64,000 bases of DNA from Unio delphinus (GCA_029339505.1 JAQISU010000115.1:4505001-4569000), one strand, 5' to 3'; shown: positions 11,007 to 19,731, numbered from the stretch's first letter. Numbers and translations are program-made. The notes: generated by a model not told the origin, from the sequence alone.

Positions 11007-11369
11007 ATGAATCACTGCAAGTGGCTTATGATTGGATCAGTAACCCTGTGTAACAAATCATGCAGAAATGAGTTTTGTGGGTATCATATGCAAAGCTATC
11101 GTCGTGGAAGCCTTGGTCCGTTACCTTGTATTCTATGTGGAGTTGGGGTCAGGGGAAAATCTCAGTTGTGTCTAAATTGCGGTGGTAAGCGATACAGGGA
11201 ATTGAAGCGTTATTATGATAAAAGAATAAAAAATGGACAATCAATCAGAAATTTTGACCCTGAAAAGGTCCTTGACCCTGACAACATCAAGGATAAAATC
11301 ATAAGAACCCCTCAAGACTACATTGAAAGATTCATTATTGAACCAAACAATGAATTAGACAAACAATAG
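11007..11369 (+). CDS. Cys-rich putative zinc-binding protein (copy 1)
   Basis: 121 residues. Cysteines and histidines are spaced CNKSC, CGYH, CILC, CLNC, enough for two zinc sites, followed by a basic KRYRELKRYYDKR helix and an acidic tail. The ATG is embedded in TATATAATG, a start context shared with other genes of the element. It diverges from the polymerase gene. No family recognised; a nucleic-acid-binding regulatory role is inference. Confidence 0.75.
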   Translation: MNHCKWLMIGSVTLCNKSCRNEFCGYHMQSYRRGSLGPLPCILCGVGVRGKSQLCLNCGGKRYRELKRYYDKRIKNGQSIRNFDPEKVLDPDNIKDKIIRTPQDYIERFIIEPNNELDKQ

Positions 11370-11383
11370 TATTATGTATACGA

Positions 11384-11878
11384 ATGAACCAAGAATTCAG
11401 ACAACACCCTGTGATCACAAATTATGAAGCATCCAGTGATGGTGTTGTAAGAAACCGCAGACTGAAGAAACCAGTTGGTTCTGTGAATAATCAAGGGTAC
11501 TTGATGTTTACTGTTGGCGGGAAGAAGAGATATCTCAATCATCGTTTCGTGTATGAGTGTTTTTATGGATTGATCGAGGATGATTCTGTCATTGATCACA
11601 AGGATTCTAATCCGAAAAACAATTCTTTATCAAATCTGCAGGCTATCACACAAAGTGAGAATACCAAACGAGGAAAGACTGGCATTTGCTCAAAAAAAGC
11701 GAGACCTGTGAAATCTTTGAATACGATAACTAACGAAGAAAAAATATTTCAATCAATGAATGAAGCCGGTAGGCACTTCGATATTTTTAGAGCCTCAGTA
11801 CGATATGTTGCAGAGGGGATTTATCGATCTGCGATTTCAAAGGGGACTGGACAGAAAATTCGATTTAGTTATGTCTAA
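11384..11878 (+). CDS. HNH homing-type endonuclease with NUMOD domain (copy 1)
   Basis: 164 residues. N-terminal NUMOD4-like segment, then an HNH_3 core (NHRFVYECF, VIDHKDSNPKNN, NLQAITQSEN) at about residues 57-105, then a NUMOD1-like DNA-binding tail (FQSMNEAGRHF). Such proteins nick or cut DNA at specific sites. It overlaps the next reading frame in a TAATG junction. This is a second HNH beside the one fused to the polymerase. Confidence 0.85.
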   Translation: MNQEFRQHPVITNYEASSDGVVRNRRLKKPVGSVNNQGYLMFTVGGKKRYLNHRFVYECFYGLIEDDSVIDHKDSNPKNNSLSNLQAITQSENTKRGKTGICSKKARPVKSLNTITNEEKIFQSMNEAGRHFDIFRASVRYVAEGIYRSAISKGTGQKIRFSYV

Positions 11879-11922
11879 TGCGTCATATTTTTCATTTAGA
11901 AATATATCATTGTTATAGAATA

Positions 11923-12279
11923 ATGAATTCTGAAAACATGAATAGCATTTTATCCGAGATTTCAAAATTGAAAAGTTGGGATATTGAACTATCATATGGG
12001 TTAAATCCTGATCAAATCATGTCTGATTTTCAGGATATAGAATACGGAGTTAGCACTAACAAGTATATGCTACCAAAGAAGTATGCGCTCATCAAAAGAA
12101 TTCAGAATTCTATTCGGGACTCTCTTGCATTTTCCAGTGACGTAAGTGTGTTCGCTCCATTGTATACCATCGTAGAACGAATACGAAAAGAATTGGGGTA
12201 CGAATACGAATTGAAAAAGGAGGTTAATTCTAAAATTAGAAACCTACGGGCGTTAATTCAAGAAAATGAACAATTTTGA
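11923..12279 (+). CDS. Small conserved protein, unknown (copy 1)
   Basis: 118 residues, helical and charged, with no cysteines or membrane segment. The start MNSENM at 11923 matches copies 2 and 3; an in-frame ATG at 11878 overlaps the HNH stop. Conserved patches are PDQIMSDFQDIEYG, KYALIKRIQ and IVERIRKELG. No family recognised. It closes the early block before a 340-bp spacer. Confidence 0.7.
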   Translation: MNSENMNSILSEISKLKSWDIELSYGLNPDQIMSDFQDIEYGVSTNKYMLPKKYALIKRIQNSIRDSLAFSSDVSVFAPLYTIVERIRKELGYEYELKKEVNSKIRNLRALIQENEQF

Positions 12280-12618
12280 TTGACCATTTATCATTATTTG
12301 ATTGTGACCGTCCCTCATAGAGATTTTAATTTTTTTTAGCATTTTTTGATTGACAATGTCAAAAACAGTGAATAAAAAATTGATGACTGGTTCGGATTTA
12401 TCAAAAATAGAATGAGGGAACTAACAGTATTATTTATTTATATACAATTTTGATAGTTCCCTCATCGATGAACGAAGCTTTTATAGGATGAAATAACGCT
12501 TCTATGATCGTGTTAAAAATTAACTGACATGTCTGACATGTAACAAAAAGTGTTTTCGTCTGTTAGGTCGGATTGGAAAATTGTTTTGCAATTGAAAAAT
12601 TGTTTCTGATTTCAAATA
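12280..12618. promoter_or_regulatory. Spacer between early and late blocks with stem-loop (copy 1)
   Basis: No gene. It holds an 11-bp inverted repeat ATGAGGGAACT (12412-12422) / AGTTCCCTCAT (12455-12465) enclosing an AT-rich loop with TTTATTTATATAC, and short runs like AATTGTTTTGCAATT near 12579. Copy 3 has a stem-loop in the same place with unrelated arms. Terminator, promoter or origin are all possible. Confidence 0.5.
12586..12618 (+). promoter_or_regulatory. Shared leader motif before the 325-aa gene
   Basis: AATTGAAAAATTGTTTCTG followed by ATTTCAAATA ends at the ATG. Almost the same leader precedes the next gene (13628-13658) and both matching genes of copy 3, so it is a candidate late-promoter element. 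Confidence 0.45.
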
Positions 12619-13596
12619 ATGGTCAATGAAGCATTAACAACCCGATTGGCTCGTGAACGACTGGATGCAATCAGGAGATTTGTACCAATTCGTGACTCTG
12701 TACGGAATAAACTACAACAACGACAGAGTCTTCAGACTGATTTTGCTGCGGGATCTGAAGAATTGTTTAAACCAGTAACCACAGCAACGAAGGGGATAGA
12801 GCGTGCTATACTGGGAGATGTTCCCGAGACGGGGAAATTTGTTATCGGTGAACTCGAAAAAATAGCAGCGAAAACTGAACAAACAAAACAGGCTGTACAA
12901 AAAACAGAATCAAAAAGAACAGTAGACGATTTACGCGTGAGGTTTAACGAGGAAGGGTTAGCAACAATCGATAAGACTGATTCAACAGAAATTCCTGCGC
13001 TTGTTGTTACGACTTATGAAGACAGAAAAAAAATGTTGAAACCAGAACATCATAAGTTTGTTAAGAATTTAACTCATTGGGCTGATATATTCTACAAAAT
13101 CAAAACTAAAAAAAGTCAAATTAAGACAGATAGTGCATCATACATTGAATATATCAATGCGGTGGGTATAGTGTATAAACAATATGAAGAGTTTAAACAA
13201 CAACAAAAACCGCGAACATTGCGAGGAAAGCGACAGCAACCTGCAAAGAAAGTAGTCTACTCGCCTAAAAAACAACAACTACCACCTGATGATGATGATG
13301 ATTCTGATTATTTACAAGAAACCTATTTAGAAAAACTGGATAAAGCAACTGGTTTTAGCGGAAGTGGATTGCCAGATTCCAGTGAAAACGCTAGCGTTTC
13401 ATGTCCTGGTAGTGTTCTCAGTGATATATCACGATTAGAAGTTCTTGTAGGAGGTTTCCGAGCTGGAAACAACTCACCGGAAATAATTAATGAAGCAGCT
13501 GATATCTGTAGACGATTATTTCAAGGTGGTATCATAGATATCAGCACATACCGAGATTTCATTGGCGAGTTAGTGGAGGATTATCACAGTGATTAA
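12619..13596 (+). CDS. Late protein with conserved C-terminal helical domain, unknown (copy 1)
   Basis: 325 residues. The N-terminus LTTRLARERL and the C-terminal ~55 residues (ISRLEVLVGG, AGNNSPEIINEA, FQGGIIDISTYRDF) are conserved in all copies, while the middle is charged, Gln/Lys-rich and variable. LVGG-F fits the adenain consensus (M/I/L)XGG-X. A mini-hairpin lies in the coding sequence at 13386-13399. It opens the late block, so a virion or scaffold role is inferred. Confidence 0.72.
   Translation: MVNEALTTRLARERLDAIRRFVPIRDSVRNKLQQRQSLQTDFAAGSEELFKPVTTATKGIERAILGDVPETGKFVIGELEKIAAKTEQTKQAVQKTESKRTVDDLRVRFNEEGLATIDKTDSTEIPALVVTTYEDRKKMLKPEHHKFVKNLTHWADIFYKIKTKKSQIKTDSASYIEYINAVGIVYKQYEEFKQQQKPRTLRGKRQQPAKKVVYSPKKQQLPPDDDDDSDYLQETYLEKLDKATGFSGSGLPDSSENASVSCPGSVLSDISRLEVLVGGFRAGNNSPEIINEAADICRRLFQGGIIDISTYRDFIGELVEDYHSD
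13386..13399. repeat. Mini-hairpin AAACGCTAGCGTTT in coding sequence
   Basis: Perfect 14-bp palindrome encoding NASV. At the matching codons copy 3 has the different palindrome AATCCTTGGATT (58638-58649) and copy 2 the degraded CACGCTAGTG (44119-44128). Confidence 0.9.
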
Positions 13597-13613
13597 TCAC
13601 CGGGATTGAATAA

Positions 13614-13627
13614 AAACGCTAGCGTTT
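13614..13627. repeat. Mini-hairpin AAACGCTAGCGTTT between late genes
   Basis: Perfect palindrome 18 bp after the stop of the 325-aa gene, followed directly by the shared leader motif. The same palindrome is at 58409-58422 in copy 3; copy 2 has two CTAG-type relatives at 44345-44374. Confidence 0.9.
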
Positions 13628-13658
13628 CCAATTGAAAAATGGTTTCTGATTTCAAATA

Positions 13659-14108
13659 ATGATCATACACTACAATCATGATAAACCAACCACCGTCTAT
13701 GTAGTTAATTCACGGTTTCCAGTTTATAGAGCATACTATGGTGATGGTTTAGGTAATACCATTGCGGGGTTATTTGCAAGAATGGCTCCAAAAGTGATGC
13801 CGTTAGCTAAACAATTATCAATGAAAGCAATTGATGTTATTCGTGATAAGGGGATTAGTGCTGTTGGAGATTTTGCCGGGAAAGCGTTTTCAGCCGCGAA
13901 GAATAAATTAACATCATTAGTGAAATCACGGATGAAATCTAAAGGATTTTCAAAACCGTTACCGTCTACAGCGGAAATGCCTGCAAGTGTTAGTAGAATT
14001 ATAAATAACGCAGAAGATGAAAAATTAGCGTCGATGGTTTTAACCCCCGACCAAAGCAATATTGCAAATATGATAGCAGGAAGTGGCTTTAAAAAACTAC
14101 GACGATGA
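13659..14108 (+). CDS. pVI-like small capsid-associated protein (copy 1)
   Basis: 149 residues. N-terminus with YYGDGLGNTIAGLFARMAP, then an amphipathic helix region (KVMPLAKQLSMKAIDVIRDK), a basic stretch and a C-terminus MIAGSGFKKLRR. IAGS-G fits the adenain consensus (M/I/L)XGX-G, and cleavage there would release a short basic peptide, as adenovirus pVI releases its protease cofactor. This assignment is by architecture, not by sequence identity. Confidence 0.65.
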   Translation: MIIHYNHDKPTTVYVVNSRFPVYRAYYGDGLGNTIAGLFARMAPKVMPLAKQLSMKAIDVIRDKGISAVGDFAGKAFSAAKNKLTSLVKSRMKSKGFSKPLPSTAEMPASVSRIINNAEDEKLASMVLTPDQSNIANMIAGSGFKKLRR

Positions 14109-14149
14109 AAATGGAAAATCGCGATTTAGACTCTGATAAATAGAATAAA

Positions 14150-15560
14150 ATGTTCAAACAGTCACGTGATCCAGCATTTGATATAGTCGCCCCAGTTGGC
14201 AAGGATGATTCTGTTCGCGATTATCAATATTACGCCTATCATGCCATAGACTCAAATAGTCGAGCAAGAATTGATCTTCAAGTCCATGATACCAGTAAAT
14301 ACTTTTTACCCTGTGAAGCGTTTATCGAAATCGAAGGAGAACTTGTAACAGCTGATGATACTCCTGCTGTACCAGCACCGTATCCAGCTGGTACTCAAGT
14401 CGGGTTTGTCAATAATGGTATCATGGCGCTATTTGAGAGTGCTAGATATCTCATTGATGGAAAAGAAATCGAGTCGATAGATCGCGATGTTGATGTGGCT
14501 ACAACAATAATAGGGTTAGCGAGATATTCCGATGATTATACAAGATCAGCAGGACCCTCTATGATGTTTGCAAAAGATGTTACAAATACCGCTGGTGGAA
14601 ATCAATTTGTTGTAAGACGACCAAAAAAAACGTGATAATAGTGATGCTGATGTCGAGAATATGATTATAAACAATGATGTTAATTTCAATCTAGGAGCTG
14701 CAACACGTATTTCAATGTTGCAAGGAGCGCGTAAATCATTTTCATGCGCGATTCCACTGCATCATATATTTGGATTCTGTAGAAACGTCCGAAAAGTTAT
14801 TTATGGAGCGAAGCATACAGTATCGCTTGTACGAAAGAGTGATGATAACGACGCAATTTGGAGGATTCCAGCAGACAATGCAAATCCAAATGCTGATGCC
14901 GGTAAAGTCAATTTAACAAAAATATCATTGTGGATGCCAGTGTTGACTCCAGCAATCACCGCAGAAGAACGATTACTATCATTTATGGACCAAGGAGGAA
15001 AGTCGTTGTTGAGTTGGCTAACCGTGAGTACAGATGTTAAACAATCAAATATCAACGGGTTATTCACGTGGAATCTAGCATCAAAACAAGGCGTTTCTGC
15101 GCCACGTCATATATTTATTGCGTTACAGGATAACACACGAGTTGGCGATCAACGTTTCAGTCATATGATATTTGATCAATTAGGTGTGAAAGACGTCTCA
15201 CTGAGAATAAACGGCCAACAGGAACCATCCGAGGATATACAACTTAATTACACAGAAAATCATATTGCACGAGTTTATCATCGTCTGTTGTCATTTATGG
15301 CACGCGATCAAAATGTCGATACTGGTTTGCAAATATCACAATTTGATTTTAAGAATCTGTATCCGATCTATTACTTTTCGCTGGAACATCTCGATTTAAC
15401 AAGACAATCCGTCGTTGATATACACTTTAGAGCTAATGTGACTCGTGGTGGTATTGCTGATTATAGAGCGGTTGCTATCATTCTCAGTGATAAATCAATG
15501 CTACTTGAAGGTGTTGGTGGAAGAATGAGAGTGGTAGATGCACCAGTGGAAAACATGTAA
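14150..15560 (+). pseudogene. Major capsid protein, broken by a +1 A-run change (copy 1)
   Basis: Double-jelly-roll-type major capsid protein, recognised by conserved IPLHHIFGFCRNVRKVIYG, the long ~470-residue length and its place just before the small capsid protein and protease. The frame runs 14150-14635, stops, and resumes at about 14637 to 15560. The break is an A8 run near 14622-14630 where copy 3 has A7. It could be decay or a homopolymer sequencing error; everything downstream is otherwise intact. Confidence 0.85.
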
Positions 15561-15600
15561 TTGAAATTGTAAACGATTTAGAATCAATCAATTATGTATA

Positions 15601-16065
15601 ATGTCATATAGTAATATTAGTGTTGCGTTAACTCCCGGTCAATTAAAAAAATTGCAATCAGAATCAGCTAAAAAATGTGGAACCACAATCACGTTGAAAC
15701 CCAACCAAATGACTGGTGGTGCAAATAAACTATCGCTGACAACTCGTCAGGTGAAACATTTCAATGATGCACTAGTAGCAAAAAAGGGTGTTCAGATTAC
15801 TCTCTCTGCGGCTGCTATCAAAAATATGATTAAAACAGGCGGTATATTTCCGTTGTTAGCTGCGATTCCAGCATTGATTGCAGCAGCAGCCCCAGCGGTG
15901 GCTAAAGCGGCAGCGTTAGGAGCCGTTGGTACTGCAGCAGGAATGGCACTAAAGAAAGCAACTGGGAAAGGATATAAGAAAAAGGGAAAGGGTCTAAGAC
16001 TACCAGGAACCCCGTATTCGTGGTACAGCGGAAAGGGTCTAAGACTACCAGGAACGATTTATTAA
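15601..16065 (+). CDS. Small late protein with Ala-rich hydrophobic segment (copy 1)
   Basis: 154 residues. The N-terminal half (LTPGQLKKLQ, KKGVQITLS) is conserved; residues ~83-115 are a hydrophobic Ala-rich helix (IFPLLAAIPALIAAAA); the tail is very basic and ends in two KGLRLPGT repeats. MTGG-A at about residues 38-42 fits the adenain consensus. ATG is embedded in TATAATG. A membrane-active or core role is inferred; no named family. Confidence 0.7.
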   Translation: MSYSNISVALTPGQLKKLQSESAKKCGTTITLKPNQMTGGANKLSLTTRQVKHFNDALVAKKGVQITLSAAAIKNMIKTGGIFPLLAAIPALIAAAAPAVAKAAALGAVGTAAGMALKKATGKGYKKKGKGLRLPGTPYSWYSGKGLRLPGTIY

Positions 16066-16088
16066 TTCAGAAATCTTCGATGGTTCCC

Positions 16089-16544
16089 ATGTCCAATTTT
16101 GATTTACTCGATGCTGCTAAAAAACTAGCGATTAAAAACTTCAGAGGTGTCTTTATGAAAGATCAATTACCACATCAACCAAACAGCGTTGAAACCGGAA
16201 TCATTAATTTAGATAACAGCACCGGACCTGGAACTCACTGGGTTGCATACGCTATTGATCCACGTGGGATTGTTTATTTCGATTCATATGGATTAGCCCC
16301 ACCAAAAGAGTTTATGCGTTATATAAAAACCCTTCCAATGAAGACTTGGTATTCTACGCTACCAACACAACAAATGAATGACCCACCAATATGTGGCAGC
16401 GAAGTATTAAATGTCCTTAACGCTATTTCTAACTCCTTGAGTAACCCAAGCGGAAAACCACCACATGTTGTCGTGAATGAATACACTAGTAATCGCTGGA
16501 GAAAATCGAAGATTTTTCAACGAAGTCGTCAAAAACGATTTTAG
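16089..16544 (+). CDS. Adenain-like cysteine protease (copy 1)
   Basis: Ulp1/adenain-type maturation protease. Catalytic His in GTHWVAYAI, acidic residue in FDSYGLAPP, and Cys in PPICGSEVLN, in the order and spacing of adenovirus protease. The start MSNFDLLD at 16089 is conserved in all three copies; an upstream in-frame ATG at 16020 would overlap the previous gene. After NEYTSNR the C-terminus differs completely among copies; here it carries a small hairpin (16502-16516) and ends in RSRQKRF. Confidence 0.85.
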   Translation: MSNFDLLDAAKKLAIKNFRGVFMKDQLPHQPNSVETGIINLDNSTGPGTHWVAYAIDPRGIVYFDSYGLAPPKEFMRYIKTLPMKTWYSTLPTQQMNDPPICGSEVLNVLNAISNSLSNPSGKPPHVVVNEYTSNRWRKSKIFQRSRQKRF

Positions 16545-16568
16545 AGAGAGAAAGAGTTTTACAATAAC

Positions 16569-17608
16569 ATGATTGATATTTGGGGGAGATCTTTGAAACC
16601 CAAGCCCGATGGCACTGCACCCCCTGATTCTGTCAAGGATATAAAAAAATTAATTGAAGATGAAATCGCTGAGACGTTGAACTTAACAAATGTTGATCCT
16701 AATGAAATAGTTGTATTTCAAGACAAACAGGGTAAATTGAAATCCAGTGATGTGTCATCGAATGACATTTTGATACGGCAGCGCGACGCCGCTGAAAACT
16801 TTATTGCGCTATATTCCAACGGTGGACAGCTTAAAGCCAGTAATATATCCGCGGATGACATTTTAAAACGGCAGCAAGACGCCACTGAAAACTCTATTGC
16901 GCTATATTCCAACGGTGGACAGCTTAAAGCCAGTAATATATCCGCGGATGACATTTTAAAACGGCAGCAAGACGCCACTGAAAACTCTATTGCGTTGTAT
17001 TCCAGCGACGGACGACTTAAACCAGGTGCACTTGTGTCTACGATCACTGATAAGATTGCTACCCACGACAATGAGTTGGATAATTCTCTGTTAGAACTAG
17101 CAACACTTCAATCTAAAACCGAAGAAAACGGAAAACAGTTTACATCATTTCGTAGAAATATCATTGATAAATTTATTGGAACCCCGTTAGATAAAATTGA
17201 AATAAAACTCCCTGATATTAAAAAATCCATCGATGAGACGAAAAACTTCATCGAAGCCATCAAAGGTGATTTTTCGAGGATGATAACAATCATTGAAAAA
17301 CAAAAATTCCTCATGAGAAAACCAACAACGTCGTGTACACAATCCAACACGGATCATTTGAGTGGACACTTACAAACAACAAATTAGATATCACTGCAAC
17401 CGTTAAAGGTATTTATCGATTAACACTAGTAACACCATTGACTCAATTTAATATATCATCGTCGAGTTCATCCGGGGTCAATAATACGATTTCAACGATC
17501 ATCGACAAGGATACAACTGAAAGGTTCACTATAACAGCTACTGATAAAAATTTGATTGGGGTTTCAGCAACCTGGTATGTGGAATTCGTAGCGGATTTAA
17601 GTAAATAA
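16569..17608 (+). pseudogene. Fibre-like protein with shaft repeats, broken by a -1 A-run change (copy 1)
   Basis: N-terminus MIDIWGR and an acidic helix, then about three shaft-like repeats of 31 residues (LKASNISADDILKRQQ), a coiled-coil segment and a beta-rich C-terminal domain ending VEFVADLSK. Two 93-bp units at about 16806-16991 are identical, showing recent duplication. The frame breaks near 17292-17300 (A5 here, A6 in copy 3); the C-terminal part reads on from about 17333 to 17608. Fibre or spike function is inferred from architecture and place. Confidence 0.65.
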
Positions 17609-17645
17609 CTAAATTGAAAGGAAAATCGTTCGGATTTCACAATTG

Positions 17646-17661
17646 AAAACGCTAGCGTTTT
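17646..17661. repeat. Mini-hairpin AAAACGCTAGCGTTTT
   Basis: Perfect 16-bp palindrome 11 bp before the two-TM gene start. Copy 3 has the one-mismatch version at 54411-54426, and copy 2 a decayed version near 49060. Confidence 0.9.
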
Positions 17662-17671
17662 TAAAATAACA

Positions 17672-18229
17672 ATGATTTCATCAACTCAATGTCGCTATGA
17701 TCAGGTCAGAGAATTTCAAAATAGACTCAAAACCCTCACTGAGGAGTATCAAATAAAAATAAAAAAATACCGACGAAGAATCACCGCAATTGATATTACT
17801 ATGTACTCGGTGTCAAGCGTTCTCGCTGGCGCCGGAATAATACTTGCATCGGTTACAATGATTGCCCCGGTCGTAGTTCCAATTTGCATTTCTGCGGTGG
17901 CTACAATCGGGGGTATATCAACCGGGATAGCAAAAAAGATATCATCATGCAGCCAGAGTAAACTGCAGGATTACTTAATTCAATTTCATATTGTATCAAC
18001 CGCATACTCGCAATTATCATTGATGATATCATCGTCACTCGATAATACGATTATATCAGATAGTGAATTCTCAGCGATGGTCAGTATTTTTGATTCCGCG
18101 ATGTCGAAATTAGAGCGACAACATGAATATAATAACAATGACAACACCGATGGAATCAGAAAACACGAACCCAAAAACAAACCCAAAAACCAGAATGATC
18201 TCAATAACCTCAACCATACCAAATTGTGA
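17672..18229 (+). CDS. Two-transmembrane late protein (copy 1)
   Basis: 185 residues: an N-terminal helical, basic coiled-coil segment, two adjacent hydrophobic spans at about residues 47-67 and 70-92 (AGAGIILASVTMIAPVVVPI, ISAVATIGGISTGIA), then helices and an Asn-rich tail. The layout is that of a small membrane protein recurrent in this Polinton group. The C-terminus lies in the first unit of a 163-bp tandem duplication. Confidence 0.7.
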   Translation: MISSTQCRYDQVREFQNRLKTLTEEYQIKIKKYRRRITAIDITMYSVSSVLAGAGIILASVTMIAPVVVPICISAVATIGGISTGIAKKISSCSQSKLQDYLIQFHIVSTAYSQLSLMISSSLDNTIISDSEFSAMVSIFDSAMSKLERQHEYNNNDNTDGIRKHEPKNKPKNQNDLNNLNHTKL

Positions 18230-18400
18230 GTTCTCAGTGATGGTCAGTATTTATGATTCCGCGGTGTCAAAATTAGAGCGACAACATGAGTATAATAACA
18301 ATGACGACACCGATGGAATTACTTCAACAAATAGTGGAGAACACGAACCCAGTACAAACAAGTATGATATCAATAACATCAACGGAACCCGAGTTTAGTG
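18064..18400 (+). repeat. 163-bp tandem duplication across the two-TM/penton junction (copy 1)
   Basis: Unit 1 starts TGAATTCTCAG at 18064 and unit 2 TGAGTTCTCAG at 18227. Unit 1 holds the end of the two-TM gene, unit 2 the start of the penton-like gene. 163 is 1 modulo 3, so a chimeric frame (18123-18398) runs from a penton-type start into a two-TM-type end. Confidence 0.88.
18123..18398 (+). other. Chimeric reading frame made by the duplication (copy 1)
   Basis: 91 codons beginning like the penton-like protein (MNIITMTTPMES) and ending like the two-TM protein (LERQHEYNNND). The same chimera exists in copy 3 (53611-53949), so the duplication predates their split. No evidence that it is expressed. 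Confidence 0.4.
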
Positions 18401-19677
18401 TGAATTTCCCTAGCCCAGTCCCCGTGAAGGAGATAGCGCTAGCAAAACTACGAGTGTATCACAGTTGGCCTAATATCAGATCAAAATCATTTGGTGGTCA
18501 ACAACCGAATAATTCACTGGTGTTCTCGTATAAGAATAAGGACGACGGTACCCTAGACTGGAACGTCGTTTCGATACCAACAGGGTCATACCAAATCGAA
18601 CAAATCAATAATGAATTCGCGCGTAGAATAAAATCGATTACTGGAGTAGAGTCAAAAATCGCTATAACAGTTCATGAACCGACGCTATCATCCGCAATTG
18701 AGATAAACACAGAAGGATACGTCGTAGATATCTATCAAAGTTCTATTAGAACCGTACTAGGATGGCCTGAATTACCACCCCGGGGAGAAACCGTTGATTT
18801 ACCAGAACCAAAAAAAAACGATTATATCACCGACAGGATAAAATCTGATAATCCAGTAAAGAGTTATCAAGATTATCAAATCAATATACAATTTTTTGAT
18901 CTCGTATACCAACCAACTGGGAAAGAGAAGGAAGGGGATAGCATATAGGGATATTATCTTATTGACAAATCTAAACCCATTAAAAATTTCATAGCGATGA
19001 ATAATGATTTTTCACTGTTGTTAATATCTCTTAAATCCGGCTCTCTCACCCGAGATGAATTTATCAGCGTCGTAGAAACATGCAATAAAATTATCGACGA
19101 TATGGAAACATTTAATTTGAAAATTATTCAGGATATATTAGATGACGATAATCCCCTATCGAGAACAGAGTTTGCAACAACCTATAATATCCCCGTCAAG
19201 GATATTCCAACAGTCAAACTACGAGGATATAACGTACCAGAACTAAAAAAACTTCTCAATGATGCCATCGATGTTGGTTTCAAAATAATTCATGATACGT
19301 GGAAAAAAACAGCATCACCGGAAATAAAAATCCTCAAACACAATAATGACCCAGATGGTGGCGGTAGGCATATCGCTCCGTTCAACGTGAATATTTCATC
19401 GGTGATTGCGCTCAATTTAGTATGTGATGTTATCGAAGGAAGCTATCAAATTAATCTCGAACGATCAAATCAAGCTCAGCAAGGATATATTCTTTATTCG
19501 TTTGCACCAACAGCTCCTCCAGGATTCCTAATTATTGAAAACCCAATTAATCCTGTCTACATGCGATGCCATAATAATTCATTAACCAAAATTAATTTCA
19601 AACTCACCGACCAGTCAAATAATCTGATTGATTTACAAGAAGAGGTGTTAGCGATTAGTCTGTTTGTGAGATCCTAA
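18286..19677 (+). pseudogene. Penton/minor-capsid-like protein with one in-frame stop (copy 1)
   Basis: About 463 codons. Conserved N-terminal half (LRVYHSWPNIR, IPTGSYQIEQIN, EINTEGYVVDIYQSS) and C-terminal jelly-roll-like half (GGGRHIAP, NLVCDVIEGSYQINL, YMRCHNNS). In-frame TAG at 18946-18948 splits it; the frame continues unshifted, with an ATG at 18997. Related Polinton proteins in this position are treated as penton or minor capsid proteins; identity here is by context. Confidence 0.7.
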
Positions 19678-19731
19678 AGACTTGATCAAATCATTTATTA
19701 TTTTTTTGTTATCCCAGAACTGAAAACTTGT

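Noticed and set aside
14801..15067. Antisense frame inside the capsid gene (also at 56968-57234)
   Set aside because: Conserved only because the capsid protein is conserved; no start context or domain.
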